Below are positions 29,301-42,192 of a DNA stretch of 48,758 nt, in pieces. The notes under the pieces were generated by a model that worked only from the letters and a program-made list of their open reading frames with translations, was not told where the DNA came from and ran no database searches. Every line of letters starts with the position of its first letter. Positions within the stretch are counted from its first letter, which is position 1. Both the position numbers and the translations under genes were made by a program. This DNA is from Thiomonas sp. FB-6 (GTDB taxonomy: Bacteria; Pseudomonadota; Gammaproteobacteria; Burkholderiales; Burkholderiaceae_C), in NCBI RefSeq assembly GCF_000377645.1, contig NZ_KB898493.1, positions 1 through 48,758 on the forward strand, given 5' to 3'.

Positions 29301-29948
29301 TCAGAGAATGCGGTGCGCCAGCCAGGGCATGCGCGCGATGCGCTCGGCCTCGAAGGCGCGCACCTTGTCGGCCTTGCGCAGGGTCAGCCCGATCTCGTCG
29401 AGGCCGCCCACCAGGCAGTGCTTGCGGAATTCGGTGATCTCGAAGGGCAGTTCGCTGCCGTCGGGCTTGACCACGCGCTGGCGCGGCAGGTCGACGGTCA
29501 GGGCATAGCCGGGGAAGGCCGCCACCTCGTCGAACATGCGGGCCACCTCGTGCTCGGGCAGCACGATGGGAAGCAGTCCGGTCTTGTAGCAGTTGTTGAA
29601 GAAGATGTCCGCGAAGGACGAGCCGATCAGCGCGCGCACGCCCCACTGCTCGATCGCCCAGGGCGCGTGCTCGCGCGAGGAACCGCAGCCGAAATTCTTG
29701 CGTGCCAGCATGATGCTGGCGCCCTGGTAGCGGGGCTGGTTGAGCACGAAATCGGGGTTCGGCCTGCGCGAGGCGGGATCCTGGCCCGGCTCGCCGTGGT
29801 CCAGATAGCGCCACTCGTCGAACAGGTTGGGGCCGAAGCCGGTGCGCCGGATGGACTTGAGGAACTGCTTGGGGATGATCGCGTCGGTGTCGACGTTCTC
29901 GCGGTCGATGGGCACGACCACGCCCTGGTGCACGGTGAAGGCTTGCAT
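29301..29948 (-). CDS. leuD: 3-isopropylmalate dehydratase small subunit
   Basis: Small (swivel-domain) subunit that pairs with LeuC to isomerise 2- to 3-isopropylmalate. 215 residues. Conserved [14 protein letters not shown] and [13 protein letters not shown] are present. The gap to leuC is 43 bp, too short to hold another gene. Confidence 0.97.
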   Translation of the reverse strand: MQAFTVHQGVVVPIDRENVDTDAIIPKQFLKSIRRTGFGPNLFDEWRYLDHGEPGQDPASRRPNPDFVLNQPRYQGASIMLARKNFGCGSSREHAPWAIEQWGVRALIGSSFADIFFNNCYKTGLLPIVLPEHEVARMFDEVAAFPGYALTVDLPRQRVVKPDGSELPFEITEFRKHCLVGGLDEIGLTLRKADKVRAFEAERIARMPWLAHRIL

Positions 29949-29991
29949 GGAAATCGGCTTCCTGGTTGGCTATTGGCCCGGGCAGCGCGGC

Positions 29992-31392
29992 TCAGGCCCC
30001 TCGCACGTCGACGAAATGGCCGGCCACCGCGGCAGCCGCGGCCATCGCCGGGCTGAGCAGGTGCGTGCGTCCGCCCTGCCCCTGGCGCCCCTCGAAATTG
30101 CGGTTCGAGGTGGACGCGCAGCGCTCGCCCGGCTCCAGCCGGTCGGCGTTCATCGCCAGGCACATGGAACAGCCCGGTTCGCGCCATTCGAAGCCGGCGG
30201 CCGTGAAGATCTTGTCCAGCCCCTCGCGCTCGGCCTGCGCCTTGACCAGGCCGGAGCCGGGCACCGCCAGCGCCAGGCGCACGTTCGGCGCGATGCGCTT
30301 GCCGGCCAGCACCTTGGCCGCCTCGCGCAGGTCCTCGATGCGCGAGTTGGTGCACGAGCCGATGAACACCTTGTCGATGCGGATGTCGGCGATCGGCTTG
30401 CCGGGTTGCAGCTTCATGTATTCCAGCGCGCGCTCCATCGCCGCGCGCTTGACCGGATCGGGCTGCTTTTCCGGATCCGGCACGCGCTCGTCGATGGCCA
30501 CGACCATCTCCGGCGAGGTGCCCCAGGTGACCTGCGGGCGCAGCGCGGAGGCGTCCAGGTCCACGCGCAGGTCGAAGCGGGCATCCGGGTCCGAGTGCAG
30601 GCCGCGCCAGTAGCGCACCGCCTGTTCCCACTCGACGCCGTCGGGCGCGAAGGGCCGGCCCTGGATGTAGCGCAGCGTGGTCTCGTCCACGGCCACGAGG
30701 CCGGCGCGCGCGCCGGCCTCGATGGCCATGTTGCACAGGGTCATGCGTCCTTCCATGCTCAGCGCGCGCACGGCCGGGCCCGCGAACTCGATGGTGCAGC
30801 CGGTGCCGCCGGCGGTACCGATGCGCCCGATCACGGCCAGCGCCAGGTCCTTCGCGGTGCAACCCGCCCCCAGTCTGCCGTCGACCCAGACCAGCATGTT
30901 CTTCATCTTGCGCGCCAGCAGGGTCTGCGTGGCCAGCACATGCTCGACCTCGCTGGTGCCGATGCCGAAGGCCAGCGCGCCGAAGGCGCCGTGGGTGCTG
31001 GTGTGCGAGTCGCCGCACACCACGGTCATGCCCGGCAGGGTCGCGCCCTGCTCGGGGCCGATCACGTGCACGATGCCCTGGCGCCGGTCGTTCATCTTGA
31101 ACTGGGTGATGCCCTGCGCGTCGCAATTGCGGTCGAGGGTGTCGACCTGCAGGCGCGACACCGGATCGGCGATGCCCTCGGCGCGGTGGGTGGTGGGCAC
31201 GTTGTGGTCCGACACGGCCAGGTTGGCGCTGATGCGCCACACCTTGCGCCCGGCCAGCTCCAGGCCCTCGAAGGCCTGCGGGCTGGTCACCTCGTGCACC
31301 AGGTGGCGGTCGATGTAGAGCAGCGCGGTGCCGTCGGAATCGACGTCCACCACGTGCTCGTCCCAGAGTTTGTCGTAAAGCGTGCGTGCCAT
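29992..31392 (-). CDS. leuC: 3-isopropylmalate dehydratase large subunit
   Basis: Carries the [4Fe-4S] cluster of isopropylmalate isomerase. 466 residues. Cluster cysteines are in GSCTNSR and [11 protein letters not shown]; the substrate-site [12 protein letters not shown] and [15 protein letters not shown] blocks are present. It begins the leuCDB-asd-fimV run. The 134 bp upstream to gltA contain a strong hairpin, described separately. Confidence 0.97.
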   Translation of the reverse strand: MARTLYDKLWDEHVVDVDSDGTALLYIDRHLVHEVTSPQAFEGLELAGRKVWRISANLAVSDHNVPTTHRAEGIADPVSRLQVDTLDRNCDAQGITQFKMNDRRQGIVHVIGPEQGATLPGMTVVCGDSHTSTHGAFGALAFGIGTSEVEHVLATQTLLARKMKNMLVWVDGRLGAGCTAKDLALAVIGRIGTAGGTGCTIEFAGPAVRALSMEGRMTLCNMAIEAGARAGLVAVDETTLRYIQGRPFAPDGVEWEQAVRYWRGLHSDPDARFDLRVDLDASALRPQVTWGTSPEMVVAIDERVPDPEKQPDPVKRAAMERALEYMKLQPGKPIADIRIDKVFIGSCTNSRIEDLREAAKVLAGKRIAPNVRLALAVPGSGLVKAQAEREGLDKIFTAAGFEWREPGCSMCLAMNADRLEPGERCASTSNRNFEGRQGQGGRTHLLSPAMAAAAAVAGHFVDVRGA

Positions 31393-31421
31393 CGCGGTCG
31401 GGCCGGCTTGCGGCGCAGGAG

Positions 31422-31464
31422 AAACGAAAAGGGTCCGCCGCGCTGCGTTGCGCGGGCAGGACCC
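31422..31464 (-). terminator. Rho-independent terminator-like hairpin between gltA and leuC
   Basis: On the minus strand GGGTCC (31464-31459) pairs with GGACCC (31436-31431), enclosing an almost perfect inner stem CCCGCGC/GCGCGGC, and is followed by TTTTCGTTT. It probably ends the sdh-gltA transcript. TAAAAT (31473-31468), immediately before the hairpin, could be a -10 box for leuC with only a poor -35. If so, leuC mRNA would begin at the hairpin itself. No leucine-rich leader peptide is seen. Confidence 0.65.
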
Positions 31465-31526
31465 TCGATTTTAGCGGGGTTGCCGCCGTGCCAGGGCCGA
31501 GCCGGCGCGGCGGCGCGGGGCCTCGA

Positions 31527-32840
<1,314 letters not shown>

Positions 32841-32890
32841 GGGGGGCTCCGGAGGTTGGGGATGACGGCCGCGCTTCGTCGCGACGCGGC

Positions 32891-33175
32891 TCAGTCGCGC
32901 AGCATGTCGAGCAGGCCCAGGCGCTGCGCCGCCTGCGCCTGCGCCGGCGGCTCGATGTGCCCGAGCAGCAGCGCCAGCAGCGTGTTGTCGTCAAGATCGA
33001 GCAACTCACCCAGCGCCGCTGTCTGCGCGGGGTCCAGCGACTCGCCGTGACGGGCGAAAAAACGCGTGAACAGCAGATCGTTCTCCAGCAGCCCGCGGCG
33101 CGCGCGCCAGCGCAGCCTGCGCAGCGCGGCGGCGTGCTCCTCGGGAATTCCCGGGCTGCCGGAGGGTTCGGTCAT
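32891..33175 (-). CDS. sdhE: Succinate dehydrogenase flavinylation factor SdhE
   Basis: Small soluble helper (94 residues, five-helix bundle fold) that promotes covalent attachment of FAD to SdhA. The diagnostic RGxxE motif is present: [11 protein letters not shown] with R27, G28 and E31. Its location directly between sdhB (7 bp gap) and gltA (50 bp gap) supports the role. Also called YgfY/CptB-like; the toxin-antitoxin interpretation of that older name is not supported by this context. Confidence 0.93.
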   Translation of the reverse strand: MTEPSGSPGIPEEHAAALRRLRWRARRGLLENDLLFTRFFARHGESLDPAQTAALGELLDLDDNTLLALLLGHIEPPAQAQAAQRLGLLDMLRD

Positions 33176-33182
33176 GTCGGAC

Positions 33183-33893
33183 TCAGACCGCGCGCCGCAG
33201 CAGCATGTCCTTGATGTTGCCGATGGCCCGTGTCGGGTTGAGCTCCTTCGGGCACACGTCGACGCAGTTCATGATGGTGTGGCAGCGGAACAGGCGGTAC
33301 GGATCCTCGAGATCGTCCAGGCGCGCCCCGGTGGCCTCGTCGCGGCTGTCGGCGATGAAGCGGTAGGCCTGCAGCAGCCCGGCCGGGCCGACGAACTTGT
33401 CCGGGTTCCACCAGAAGCTCGGGCAGGAAGTGGAGCAGCTGGCGCACAGGATGCACTCGTACAGCCCGTCGAGCACCTCGCGCTGCTCGGGGCTTTGCAG
33501 GCGCTCCTTCTCGGGCGCCGGCGTGTCGTTGATCAGGTACGGCTTGACCGAGTGGTACTGCTTGAAGAACTGGGTCATGTCGACGATCAGGTCGCGGATC
33601 ACCGGCAGCCCGGGCAGCGGCTTGAGCACCACCGGCTCCTTCAGCGTGAGCAGGTTGGTGGTGCAGGTCAGGCCGTTCTTGCCGTTGATGTTCATGCCGT
33701 CGGATCCGCACACCCCTTCGCGGCAGGAGCGACGGAAGGCCAGGGTCTCGTCGACGTCGGCCTTGATGCGCATCAGCGCGTCGAGCAGCATCTTGTCGTT
33801 GTGCTGCAGCTCGACCTCGTAGTCCTGCATGTACGGCCGGGCATCGCGGTCCGGGTCGTAGCGGTAGATCGAAAACTTCATCTTGCGGGTCAT
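33183..33893 (-). CDS. sdhB: Succinate dehydrogenase iron-sulfur subunit
   Basis: Electron-transfer subunit of complex II. 236 residues. Three clusters are encoded: [2Fe-2S] by SCREGVCGSDGMNINGKNG and the following LTC; then CILCASCSTSCP and CHTIMNCVDVCPK for the 4Fe and 3Fe clusters. The frame remains open through sdhA in antisense-like fashion; the ATG at 33893 is taken because GGAGA stands six bases ahead and MTRKMKFSIYRYDPD is a normal N-terminus. MKFSIYRY (33881) is a possible shorter start. Confidence 0.97.
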   Translation of the reverse strand: MTRKMKFSIYRYDPDRDARPYMQDYEVELQHNDKMLLDALMRIKADVDETLAFRRSCREGVCGSDGMNINGKNGLTCTTNLLTLKEPVVLKPLPGLPVIRDLIVDMTQFFKQYHSVKPYLINDTPAPEKERLQSPEQREVLDGLYECILCASCSTSCPSFWWNPDKFVGPAGLLQAYRFIADSRDEATGARLDDLEDPYRLFRCHTIMNCVDVCPKELNPTRAIGNIKDMLLRRAV

Positions 33894-33916
33894 CGGGATC
33901 TCCGTGTGCGCGAGCG

Positions 33917-35680
33917 TCAGAACGTGCGTGCCTTGGGCTTGAAGGTTTCCACGGTCAACGGCTTCAACTGCACCTCGCGGTAGGCCAGGCGGTTGGCGTC
34001 GCGGAACCACAGCGTGTGCTTGAGCCAGTTGGCGTCGTCGCGCTCCTGGAAGTCGCGGTGGGAATGCGCACCGCGGCTTTCCTTGCGCGCCTCGGCGGAC
34101 ACGATGGTGGCCTTGGCCGTCTCGATCAGGTTCTCCACCTCCAGCGCCTCGACGCGCGCGGTGTTGAACACCTTCGACTTGTCCTTCAGGTGGATGCGCT
34201 GCACGCGCTGCTCGATCTGCGCGATCTGTTCCACGCCCTCCTTGAGCAGGTCGGACGTGCGGAACACGCCGCAGTGCTTCTGCATGCTGGCGCGGATCGA
34301 GTTGGCCACGTCCTGGATGGGCTCGCCGTCGCTCGAGGACTCCAGGCGCGCCAGGCGCGAAAGCGGCTGCTCGGCGCAATCGGCCGGCAGATCCTTGTGC
34401 GAGCCGCGCACGCGCTCGCTGTCGACGATGTAGCGTCCGGCGGAACGGCCGAACACCACCAGGTCGAGCAGCGAGTTGGTGCCCAGGCGGTTGGCGCCGT
34501 GCACGCTGACGCAGGAGCACTCGCCGATGGCGTACAGGCCCTGCACCACCTGCTCGCTGCCGTCGGCGCCCACCGTGAGCACCTGGCTGTGGATGTTGGT
34601 CGGGATGCCGCCCATCTGATAGTGGATGGTGGGCACCACGGGGATCGGCTCCTTGGTGCAGTCCACGTTGGCGAACTTGCGCGCGATCTCGGCGATCGAG
34701 GGCAGGCGCTTGTGGATGGTCTCGGCGCCAAGGTGGTCGAGCTTGAGCAGCACGTAGTCCTTGTGCGGGCCCGCGCCGCGGCCTTCCTTGATCTCCTGGT
34801 CCATCGAGCGCGAGACGAAGTCGCGCGGCGCCAGGTCCTTGTAGGTGGGCGCGTAGCGCTCCATGAAGCGCTCGCCGTTGGCGTTGAGCAGGATGCCGCC
34901 CTCGCCGCGCACGCCCTCGGTGATCAGCACCCCGGCGCCGGCCACCCCGGTGGGGTGGAACTGCCAGAACTCCATGTCCTGCAGCGGGATGCCCGCGCGC
35001 GCGGCCATGCCGATGCCGTCGCCGGTGTTGATGTAGGCATTGGTGGACGCGGCGAAGATTCGCCCGGCCCCGCCGGTGGCCAGCACCGTGGACTTGGCGC
35101 GCAGCACGCTGACCTCGCCGGTTTCCATTTCCATGGCCACCACGCCCAGCACCTCGCCGTCGGCGTCGCGGATCAGGTCCAGCGCCATCCACTCGACGAA
35201 GAAGTGGGTGCGCGCGGCGACGTTCTGCTGGTACAGCGTGTGCAGCAGCGCGTGCCCGGTGCGGTCGGCGGCGGCGCAGGCGCGCTGCACGGCCTTCTCG
35301 CCCAGGTTGGCGGTGTGGCCGCCGAAGGGGCGCTGGTAGATGGTGCCGTCCGGGTTGCGGTCGAAGGGCATGCCCATGTGTTCCAGCTCGTACACGGCGC
35401 TGGGCGCCTCGCGGCACATGAACTCGATGGCGTCCTGGTCACCCAGGTAGTCCGAACCCTTGACGGTGTCGAACATGTGCCAGTACCAGTTGTCCTCGCT
35501 CATGTTGCCCAGCGAGGCGGAAATGCCGCCTTGCGCGGCCACGGTGTGCGAACGCGTCGGGAACACCTTGGACAGCACGGCCACGTCCAGCCCGGCGCGC
35601 GCCAGCTGCAGCGCGCAGCGCAGCCCGGAGCCCCCGGCACCGACCACGACGACGTCGAATTTGCGTTGGTTCAGTTGCAC
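33917..35680 (-). CDS. sdhA: Succinate dehydrogenase flavoprotein subunit
   Basis: Catalytic subunit oxidising succinate to fumarate. 587 residues. The FAD-binding Rossmann motif is VVVGAGGSGLRCAL; the covalent FAD histidine is H45 in TRSHTVAAQGGIS; EFWQFHPTG and RGEGGILLN mark the active site; HGANRLGTNSLLDLVVFG closes the FAD domain. sdhB follows after 23 bp, and sdhD precedes by 3 bp. Confidence 0.98.
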   Translation of the reverse strand: MQLNQRKFDVVVVGAGGSGLRCALQLARAGLDVAVLSKVFPTRSHTVAAQGGISASLGNMSEDNWYWHMFDTVKGSDYLGDQDAIEFMCREAPSAVYELEHMGMPFDRNPDGTIYQRPFGGHTANLGEKAVQRACAAADRTGHALLHTLYQQNVAARTHFFVEWMALDLIRDADGEVLGVVAMEMETGEVSVLRAKSTVLATGGAGRIFAASTNAYINTGDGIGMAARAGIPLQDMEFWQFHPTGVAGAGVLITEGVRGEGGILLNANGERFMERYAPTYKDLAPRDFVSRSMDQEIKEGRGAGPHKDYVLLKLDHLGAETIHKRLPSIAEIARKFANVDCTKEPIPVVPTIHYQMGGIPTNIHSQVLTVGADGSEQVVQGLYAIGECSCVSVHGANRLGTNSLLDLVVFGRSAGRYIVDSERVRGSHKDLPADCAEQPLSRLARLESSSDGEPIQDVANSIRASMQKHCGVFRTSDLLKEGVEQIAQIEQRVQRIHLKDKSKVFNTARVEALEVENLIETAKATIVSAEARKESRGAHSHRDFQERDDANWLKHTLWFRDANRLAYREVQLKPLTVETFKPKARTF

Positions 35681-35683
35681 GGC

Positions 35684-36049
35684 TCAAACCCTCCACAGAA
35701 CCTGCACGGCGCCACCGACGCAGGCGAGCAGCCACATGATGGTCAGCACCTGCAGGCTCAGGCGCAACCCGACGGGCTTGACGTAATCCATCCAGATGTC
35801 GCGCATGCCCACCCACACGTGGTAGAGCACCGCGAGCAGGGCCACCAGCGTGAACAGCTTGGTCGCCTGGTTGGCGAACAAGGCCTGCCAGCGGGCGTAG
35901 TCGAGCTGGCCCGGCCAGAACACGACCACCAGCATGAACACGGTGTACAGCGCCATGACCACGGCGGTGACGCGCTGGGCCAGCCAGTCGCGCATGCCGT
36001 AGTGAGCGCCCACTACCAGGCGATGGGATCCGTAATCGGTTGCGGCCAT
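35684..36049 (-). CDS. sdhD: Succinate dehydrogenase membrane anchor subunit
   Basis: 121 residues with three membrane helices (about 23-46, 60-82, 95-118). The conserved SHRLVVGAHYGMRDWLAQRVTA-type start (seen in pieces) and HVWVGMRDIWMDYVKP belong to SdhD and include the haem/quinone region. It starts one base after the sdhC stop (TGA-C-ATG), so translation is coupled. Confidence 0.93.
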   Translation of the reverse strand: MAATDYGSHRLVVGAHYGMRDWLAQRVTAVVMALYTVFMLVVVFWPGQLDYARWQALFANQATKLFTLVALLAVLYHVWVGMRDIWMDYVKPVGLRLSLQVLTIMWLLACVGGAVQVLWRV

Positions 36050-36050
36050 G

Positions 36051-36464
36051 TCAGGCTCCCGAGAAGACGTGGATGGCGAACAGCAGCGTGGCCAGCAGCG
36101 AGACCACCAGCACGCTCACGGCGCTGCGGCGTCCGGCCTGCTTGCTCAGCATGCGCGGGCAGATGTCCGAGCCGAGGTGGCGGATGCCGGCGCAGAAGTG
36201 ATGGGCCAGGCCCCAGAACAGCACCACGGCCACCAGCTTCATGGGCCAGGAGCCGAGCACCGAGGCGACCTCGGCGAAACCCTGCGGCGAACGCAGGCTC
36301 AGGCCGAAGGCCCACAGCACCACGGGCAGCAGCAGGAACATCAGCGCGCCGCTGATGCGGTGCAGGATCGACACGATGGCCGCGAGCGGCATGCGGTATC
36401 GGAGGAGGTCGCCGAGTCCGATGTTGCGGAACTCGGGTCTTGTGGTCTTGGGAACGGTTGGCAT
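36051..36464 (-). CDS. sdhC: Succinate dehydrogenase cytochrome b556 subunit
   Basis: 137 residues, three membrane helices. LHRISGALMFLLLP is the Pfam Sdh_cyt signature; the haem-ligand histidine lies in the second helix region GLAHHFCAGIRHLGSD. First gene of sdhCDAB. The 86 bp between it and gntR hold AT-richer sequence (around 36485-36510) with CATAAA as a weak -10 candidate but no convincing -35. Confidence 0.95.
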   Translation of the reverse strand: MPTVPKTTRPEFRNIGLGDLLRYRMPLAAIVSILHRISGALMFLLLPVVLWAFGLSLRSPQGFAEVASVLGSWPMKLVAVVLFWGLAHHFCAGIRHLGSDICPRMLSKQAGRRSAVSVLVVSLLATLLFAIHVFSGA

Positions 36465-36550
36465 GGTCTCGGCCTCGCTTCGGGTTATGACGCGAGTTTA
36501 TGGCTTGAATGCGACATCGGCAGCGCGCGCGATGGCACCGGCGCCTTCGC

Positions 36551-37333
36551 TCAGCTCAGTTCGTTGCGGTAATAGTGGTGCGTGGTGGCATACAGGCCGC
36601 GGCGCAGCTCGACCGGCTGATCACCGTAGCTGAAAGCCAGGCGCTCCACCGACAGCAGGGCCTGGCCCACCGGCACGCGCAACAGCTCGGCTTCCTGCGC
36701 CGAGGCGTTGACGGCCCGGATCTTCTCCTCGGCGCGCACCATCCGCGTGCCGAACTCGGATTCGAACATGGCGTACAGGGGACCGCGGTTGCGCTCCAGG
36801 CGCTCGGCGGTGAGCCCGCGGAAGGTGCCGGCGGGCAGGTAGATGTCCTCGTACACCACCGGCTCGCCGGCGATGCGCAGGATGCGCCGGACCTCCAGCA
36901 CCATGTCGCCGGCGCGGATTCCCAGCGCGCGCACCACGTCGGACGGAGCGCGTACGCGGTGGCACTCCAGGAACTCGCGCTCCATGCGCAGGCCCTGCGC
37001 GGTCTCGGTATCGGGCACCAGGCGCAGGAAGCGGAACTTCACCTGTGCCTCGTGGTGCGTGGACACGAAGGTGCCGCGCCCCTGGCGGCGGATCAGCAGG
37101 TTCTCCGCGGCGAGCTCGTCGATGGCCTTGCGCACCGTGCCCTGGCTGACCCCGAAGCGCGCGGCCAGCTCGGCCTCGCTGGGGATCAGGTCCCCCGGCT
37201 TCCATTCCCCCTCCTGCAGCGCGCGGGTGATCAGCGCCTTGATCTGCTGGTACAGCGGGCTGAACACCGGCGCCGCCGAGGCGGCACCGGGCGCGCTGGA
37301 CGGAGCTGGGACGGACGTAGCCATGCGCTGCAT
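36551..37333 (-). CDS. GntR-family transcriptional regulator, HutC/UTRA subfamily
   Basis: 260 residues. The winged HTH (about 26-92) reads PLYQQIKALI, IPSEAELAARFGVSQGTVRKAIDELAAENLL and QGRGTFV, typical of GntR. The C-terminal domain (about 112-250) is UTRA-like, a small-molecule effector domain (EFLECHRV, GEPVVYEDIYLP, YGDQPVELRRGLY). Position between mdh (divergent) and sdhCDAB-gltA suggests control of TCA genes by a metabolite. The effector is unknown. A second ATG (37324) three codons in is also a possible start. A perfect palindrome 42 bp upstream is the likely operator. Confidence 0.9.
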   Translation of the reverse strand: MQRMATSVPAPSSAPGAASAAPVFSPLYQQIKALITRALQEGEWKPGDLIPSEAELAARFGVSQGTVRKAIDELAAENLLIRRQGRGTFVSTHHEAQVKFRFLRLVPDTETAQGLRMEREFLECHRVRAPSDVVRALGIRAGDMVLEVRRILRIAGEPVVYEDIYLPAGTFRGLTAERLERNRGPLYAMFESEFGTRMVRAEEKIRAVNASAQEAELLRVPVGQALLSVERLAFSYGDQPVELRRGLYATTHHYYRNELS

Positions 37334-37374
37334 TGCAGCACAGCGGGGCCGAACTGTCCAGTATGTCCTAATAG

Positions 37375-37392
37375 ATGTCTTATATAAGACAT
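37375..37392. promoter_or_regulatory. Perfect 18-bp palindrome, candidate GntR operator
   Basis: ATGTCTTATATAAGACAT is a perfect inverted repeat in the divergent gntR-mdh gap. A degenerate half-copy (ATGTCCTA) starts 12 bp to the left (37363). GntR-family dimers bind such short AT-centred palindromes and are usually autoregulated. The site lies directly upstream of the predicted mdh -35 box and 42 bp before the gntR start, so one bound dimer could affect both genes. Confidence 0.7.
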
Positions 37393-37399
37393 AAGTGCG

Positions 37400-37429
37400 T
37401 TGACGCGGGCCCTTGCCGACGCCTACACT
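37400..37429 (+). promoter_or_regulatory. Candidate sigma70 promoter for mdh
   Basis: TTGACG (37400-37405) and TACACT (37424-37429) are 18 bp apart, matching 5/6 and 4/6 consensus bases. Transcription from about 37436 would give a leader of about 125 nt before the mdh ATG. The palindromic operator candidate abuts the upstream side of the -35 box. Confidence 0.55.
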
Positions 37430-37559
37430 GCGCCCTGCAATGCACCATCGGGGCCCCGCGCGCGTTCGATCCGCGCGCCGGCTCCGAACTCAGTTCCGGC
37501 TCCGGCCCGCGCACCCTCGGGCCGGCTCGGCTTCCCAACGGCCTCATTCGGAGTTCCCC

Positions 37560-38546
37560 ATGTCCAAAGCCCCCATGCGCGTAGCCGTAACCGGCGCCGC
37601 CGGCCAGATCGGCTACGCCCTGCTGTTCCGCATCGCCTCCGGCGAAATGCTCGGCAAGGATCAGCCGGTGATTCTGCAGCTCCTGGAGATTCCCGACGAA
37701 AAGGCCCAGAAGGCGCTCAAAGGCGTGATGATGGAGCTGGATGACTGCGCGTTCCCGCTGCTCGCCGGCATGACCGGGCATTCCGACCCGAACACCGCAT
37801 TCAAGGACATCGACTGCGCGCTGCTGGTCGGCGCGCGTCCCCGCGGCCCCGGCATGGAGCGCCGCGACCTGCTGTCGGCCAATGCGCAGATCTTCACCGC
37901 GCAGGGCAAGGCCCTCAACGCGGTGGCCAGGCGCGACGTGCGCGTGCTGGTGGTCGGCAATCCGGCCAACACCAATGCCTACATCGCGATGAAGTCGGCC
38001 CCGGATCTGCCCAAGGGCAACTTCACCGCCATGCTGCGCCTGGACCACAACCGCGGCCTGTCCCAGCTGGCCACCAAGATGGGCAAGCCGGTGTCGTCGA
38101 TCGAGAAATTCTGCGTCTGGGGCAACCACTCGCCGACCATGTACGCCGACTGGCGCTTCGCCACCGTCGACGGCAAGCCGGTGAAGGACATCATCGGCGA
38201 CGAGGACTGGAACCGCAACGCCTTCCTGCCCACCGTGGGCAAGCGCGGCGCGGCCGTCATCGAGGCGCGCGGCCTGAGCTCGGCGGCCTCGGCGGCCAAC
38301 GCGGCCATCGACCACATGCACGACTGGGTGCTGGGCAGCAACGGGCGCTGGGTGACCATGGGCATTCCCTCGGACGGCTCCTACGGCATCCCCGAGGAGA
38401 CCATGTTCGGCGTGCCGGTGATCTGCGAGGGCGGCCAGTACCAGCGCGTGCAGGGCCTGCCCATCGACGCCTTCTCGCAAAGCTGCCTGGACAAGACCCT
38501 GGCGGAGCTGCAGGACGAGAAGGACGGGGTCAAGCACCTGCTCTGA
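37560..38546 (+). CDS. mdh: Malate dehydrogenase
   Basis: NAD-dependent malate/oxaloacetate interconversion in the TCA cycle. 328 residues, of the longer type with cytosolic-MDH-like sequence. Rossmann motif [12 protein letters not shown]; substrate arginines in [15 protein letters not shown]; catalytic pair D162 ([10 protein letters not shown]) and H190 ([11 protein letters not shown]). The frame is open 49 codons upstream; the ATG at 37560 is chosen because GGAG precedes it and [15 protein letters not shown] is canonical. Divergent from gntR. Confidence 0.97.
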   Translation: MSKAPMRVAVTGAAGQIGYALLFRIASGEMLGKDQPVILQLLEIPDEKAQKALKGVMMELDDCAFPLLAGMTGHSDPNTAFKDIDCALLVGARPRGPGMERRDLLSANAQIFTAQGKALNAVARRDVRVLVVGNPANTNAYIAMKSAPDLPKGNFTAMLRLDHNRGLSQLATKMGKPVSSIEKFCVWGNHSPTMYADWRFATVDGKPVKDIIGDEDWNRNAFLPTVGKRGAAVIEARGLSSAASAANAAIDHMHDWVLGSNGRWVTMGIPSDGSYGIPEETMFGVPVICEGGQYQRVQGLPIDAFSQSCLDKTLAELQDEKDGVKHLL

Positions 38547-38605
38547 GCCCGGCACCAGCGCAAGCGCATCGACGCGGGACCATGACGGAATCGTTGCTCC
38601 GGCGC

Positions 38606-38635
38606 CAAGTCGTGGCGCAAAATCCTCACGACTTG
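38606..38635. repeat. 9-bp perfect inverted repeat downstream of mdh
   Basis: CAAGTCGTG (38606-38614) and CACGACTTG (38627-38635) form a hairpin with a 12-nt loop, 60 bp after the mdh stop. No T-run follows on either strand, so it is either a weak terminator of mdh or a protein-binding or processing site ahead of the next gene. Confidence 0.5.
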
Positions 38636-38769
38636 CGCGCGAGGGTACGAGGCGACGCCGGGCGGGGTATACACTCGCCGGCACCCCTCAAGGTCCCTGC
38701 CGCCCTGGCCTACGCGGTGATGCATGCATCGACGGCCGGCGGCGCCCATCGCTGCGGAGCCCGTTGATC

Positions 38770-39240
38770 ATGAACCCGTCCCCATCCCTGTGTCGTCCGG
38801 CCCGCCTGCTGGGGCCGGCCTGCATCGGCCTGTGCGCCGCCTTCGGCCTGTCGGCCGCGCATGCCGCGCCGCCTGTCGCCACGAAGGCGCCGGCCGCGAT
38901 CGCCGCCACCGTCACCCCGCCGTCCCCGCCGGTTCCGGTGGGCGACCCGCTGCCCAGCTACAAGATGAAGGAAGGCCGCATGATCTGCGGCGACCGCCTG
39001 CGCATGGACGTGCACGTCGAGGGCAGGAACGACCACGCCATCGACCTGACCTGGAAGGGCCGCCACTACCTGCTGCTGCGCAAACCCACGACCACCGGCG
39101 CCTACCACTTCGACGACCAGAAGGCGGGCCTGGTGATGATCCAGATCCCGGCGAAAAGCATGTTGTTCGACAAGAAGGACATGATGCGCCTGGCCGACGA
39201 CTGCAACCCCATCGCCACGAAGGTCGTGGCCGCCCAGTAA
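38770..39240 (+). CDS. Small exported protein, possible MliC-like lysozyme inhibitor
   Basis: 156 residues. A signal peptide of about 32 residues ends at AAHAA, followed by an Ala/Pro-rich spacer (about 34-60) and a compact domain of about 90 residues: a cysteine near its start (MICGDRL) and one near its end (RLADDCNP), with beta-strand-like segments between (MDVHVEGRNDHAI, WKGRHYLLLRK, GLVMIQIPAKSMLF). The two-cysteine, beta-rich layout resembles periplasmic MliC/PliC inhibitors of c-type lysozyme, but the match is weak and the function is unproven. The ATG at 38770 is used; a TTG two codons earlier is possible. It stands between mdh and acnA. Confidence 0.6.
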   Translation: MNPSPSLCRPARLLGPACIGLCAAFGLSAAHAAPPVATKAPAAIAATVTPPSPPVPVGDPLPSYKMKEGRMICGDRLRMDVHVEGRNDHAIDLTWKGRHYLLLRKPTTTGAYHFDDQKAGLVMIQIPAKSMLFDKKDMMRLADDCNPIATKVVAAQ

Positions 39241-39336
39241 GGGCCGCCGTCCGCGTCTCGCGGCGGTTGCCTGTCCGATGTACCGACCGATGACCGCCGC
39301 CGCTTCACCCCTGCCAGCATGCCTGCCGATCCGGGT

Positions 39337-39367
39337 GGGCTGCGCCCGTGCGCGCGCGGCGCAGCCC
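39337..39367 (+). repeat. 10-bp perfect hairpin upstream of acnA
   Basis: GGGCTGCGCC (39337-39346) pairs perfectly with GGCGCAGCCC (39358-39367) across an 11-nt loop; a self-complementary GC 12-mer and CCCCTTTT follow within about 40 bp. It ends 74 bp before the acnA ATG, so it may end transcription from the upstream gene or shape the acnA leader. Confidence 0.5.
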
Positions 39368-39441
39368 CCGGCCGAGGCGCGCGCGCCGCGCCCGGCCCCT
39401 TTTGCGAACACCCCCCCCTGACCCCCCTCACGGAGCCTGCC

Positions 39442-42183
<2,742 letters not shown>

Positions 42184-42192
42184 GCCCCGGCA

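Noticed and set aside
32891-33175. CptB-type antitoxin interpretation of the sdhE gene
   Set aside because: The RGxxE flavinylation motif and position inside the sdh-gltA operon point to SdhE; no CptA-like toxin is adjacent.
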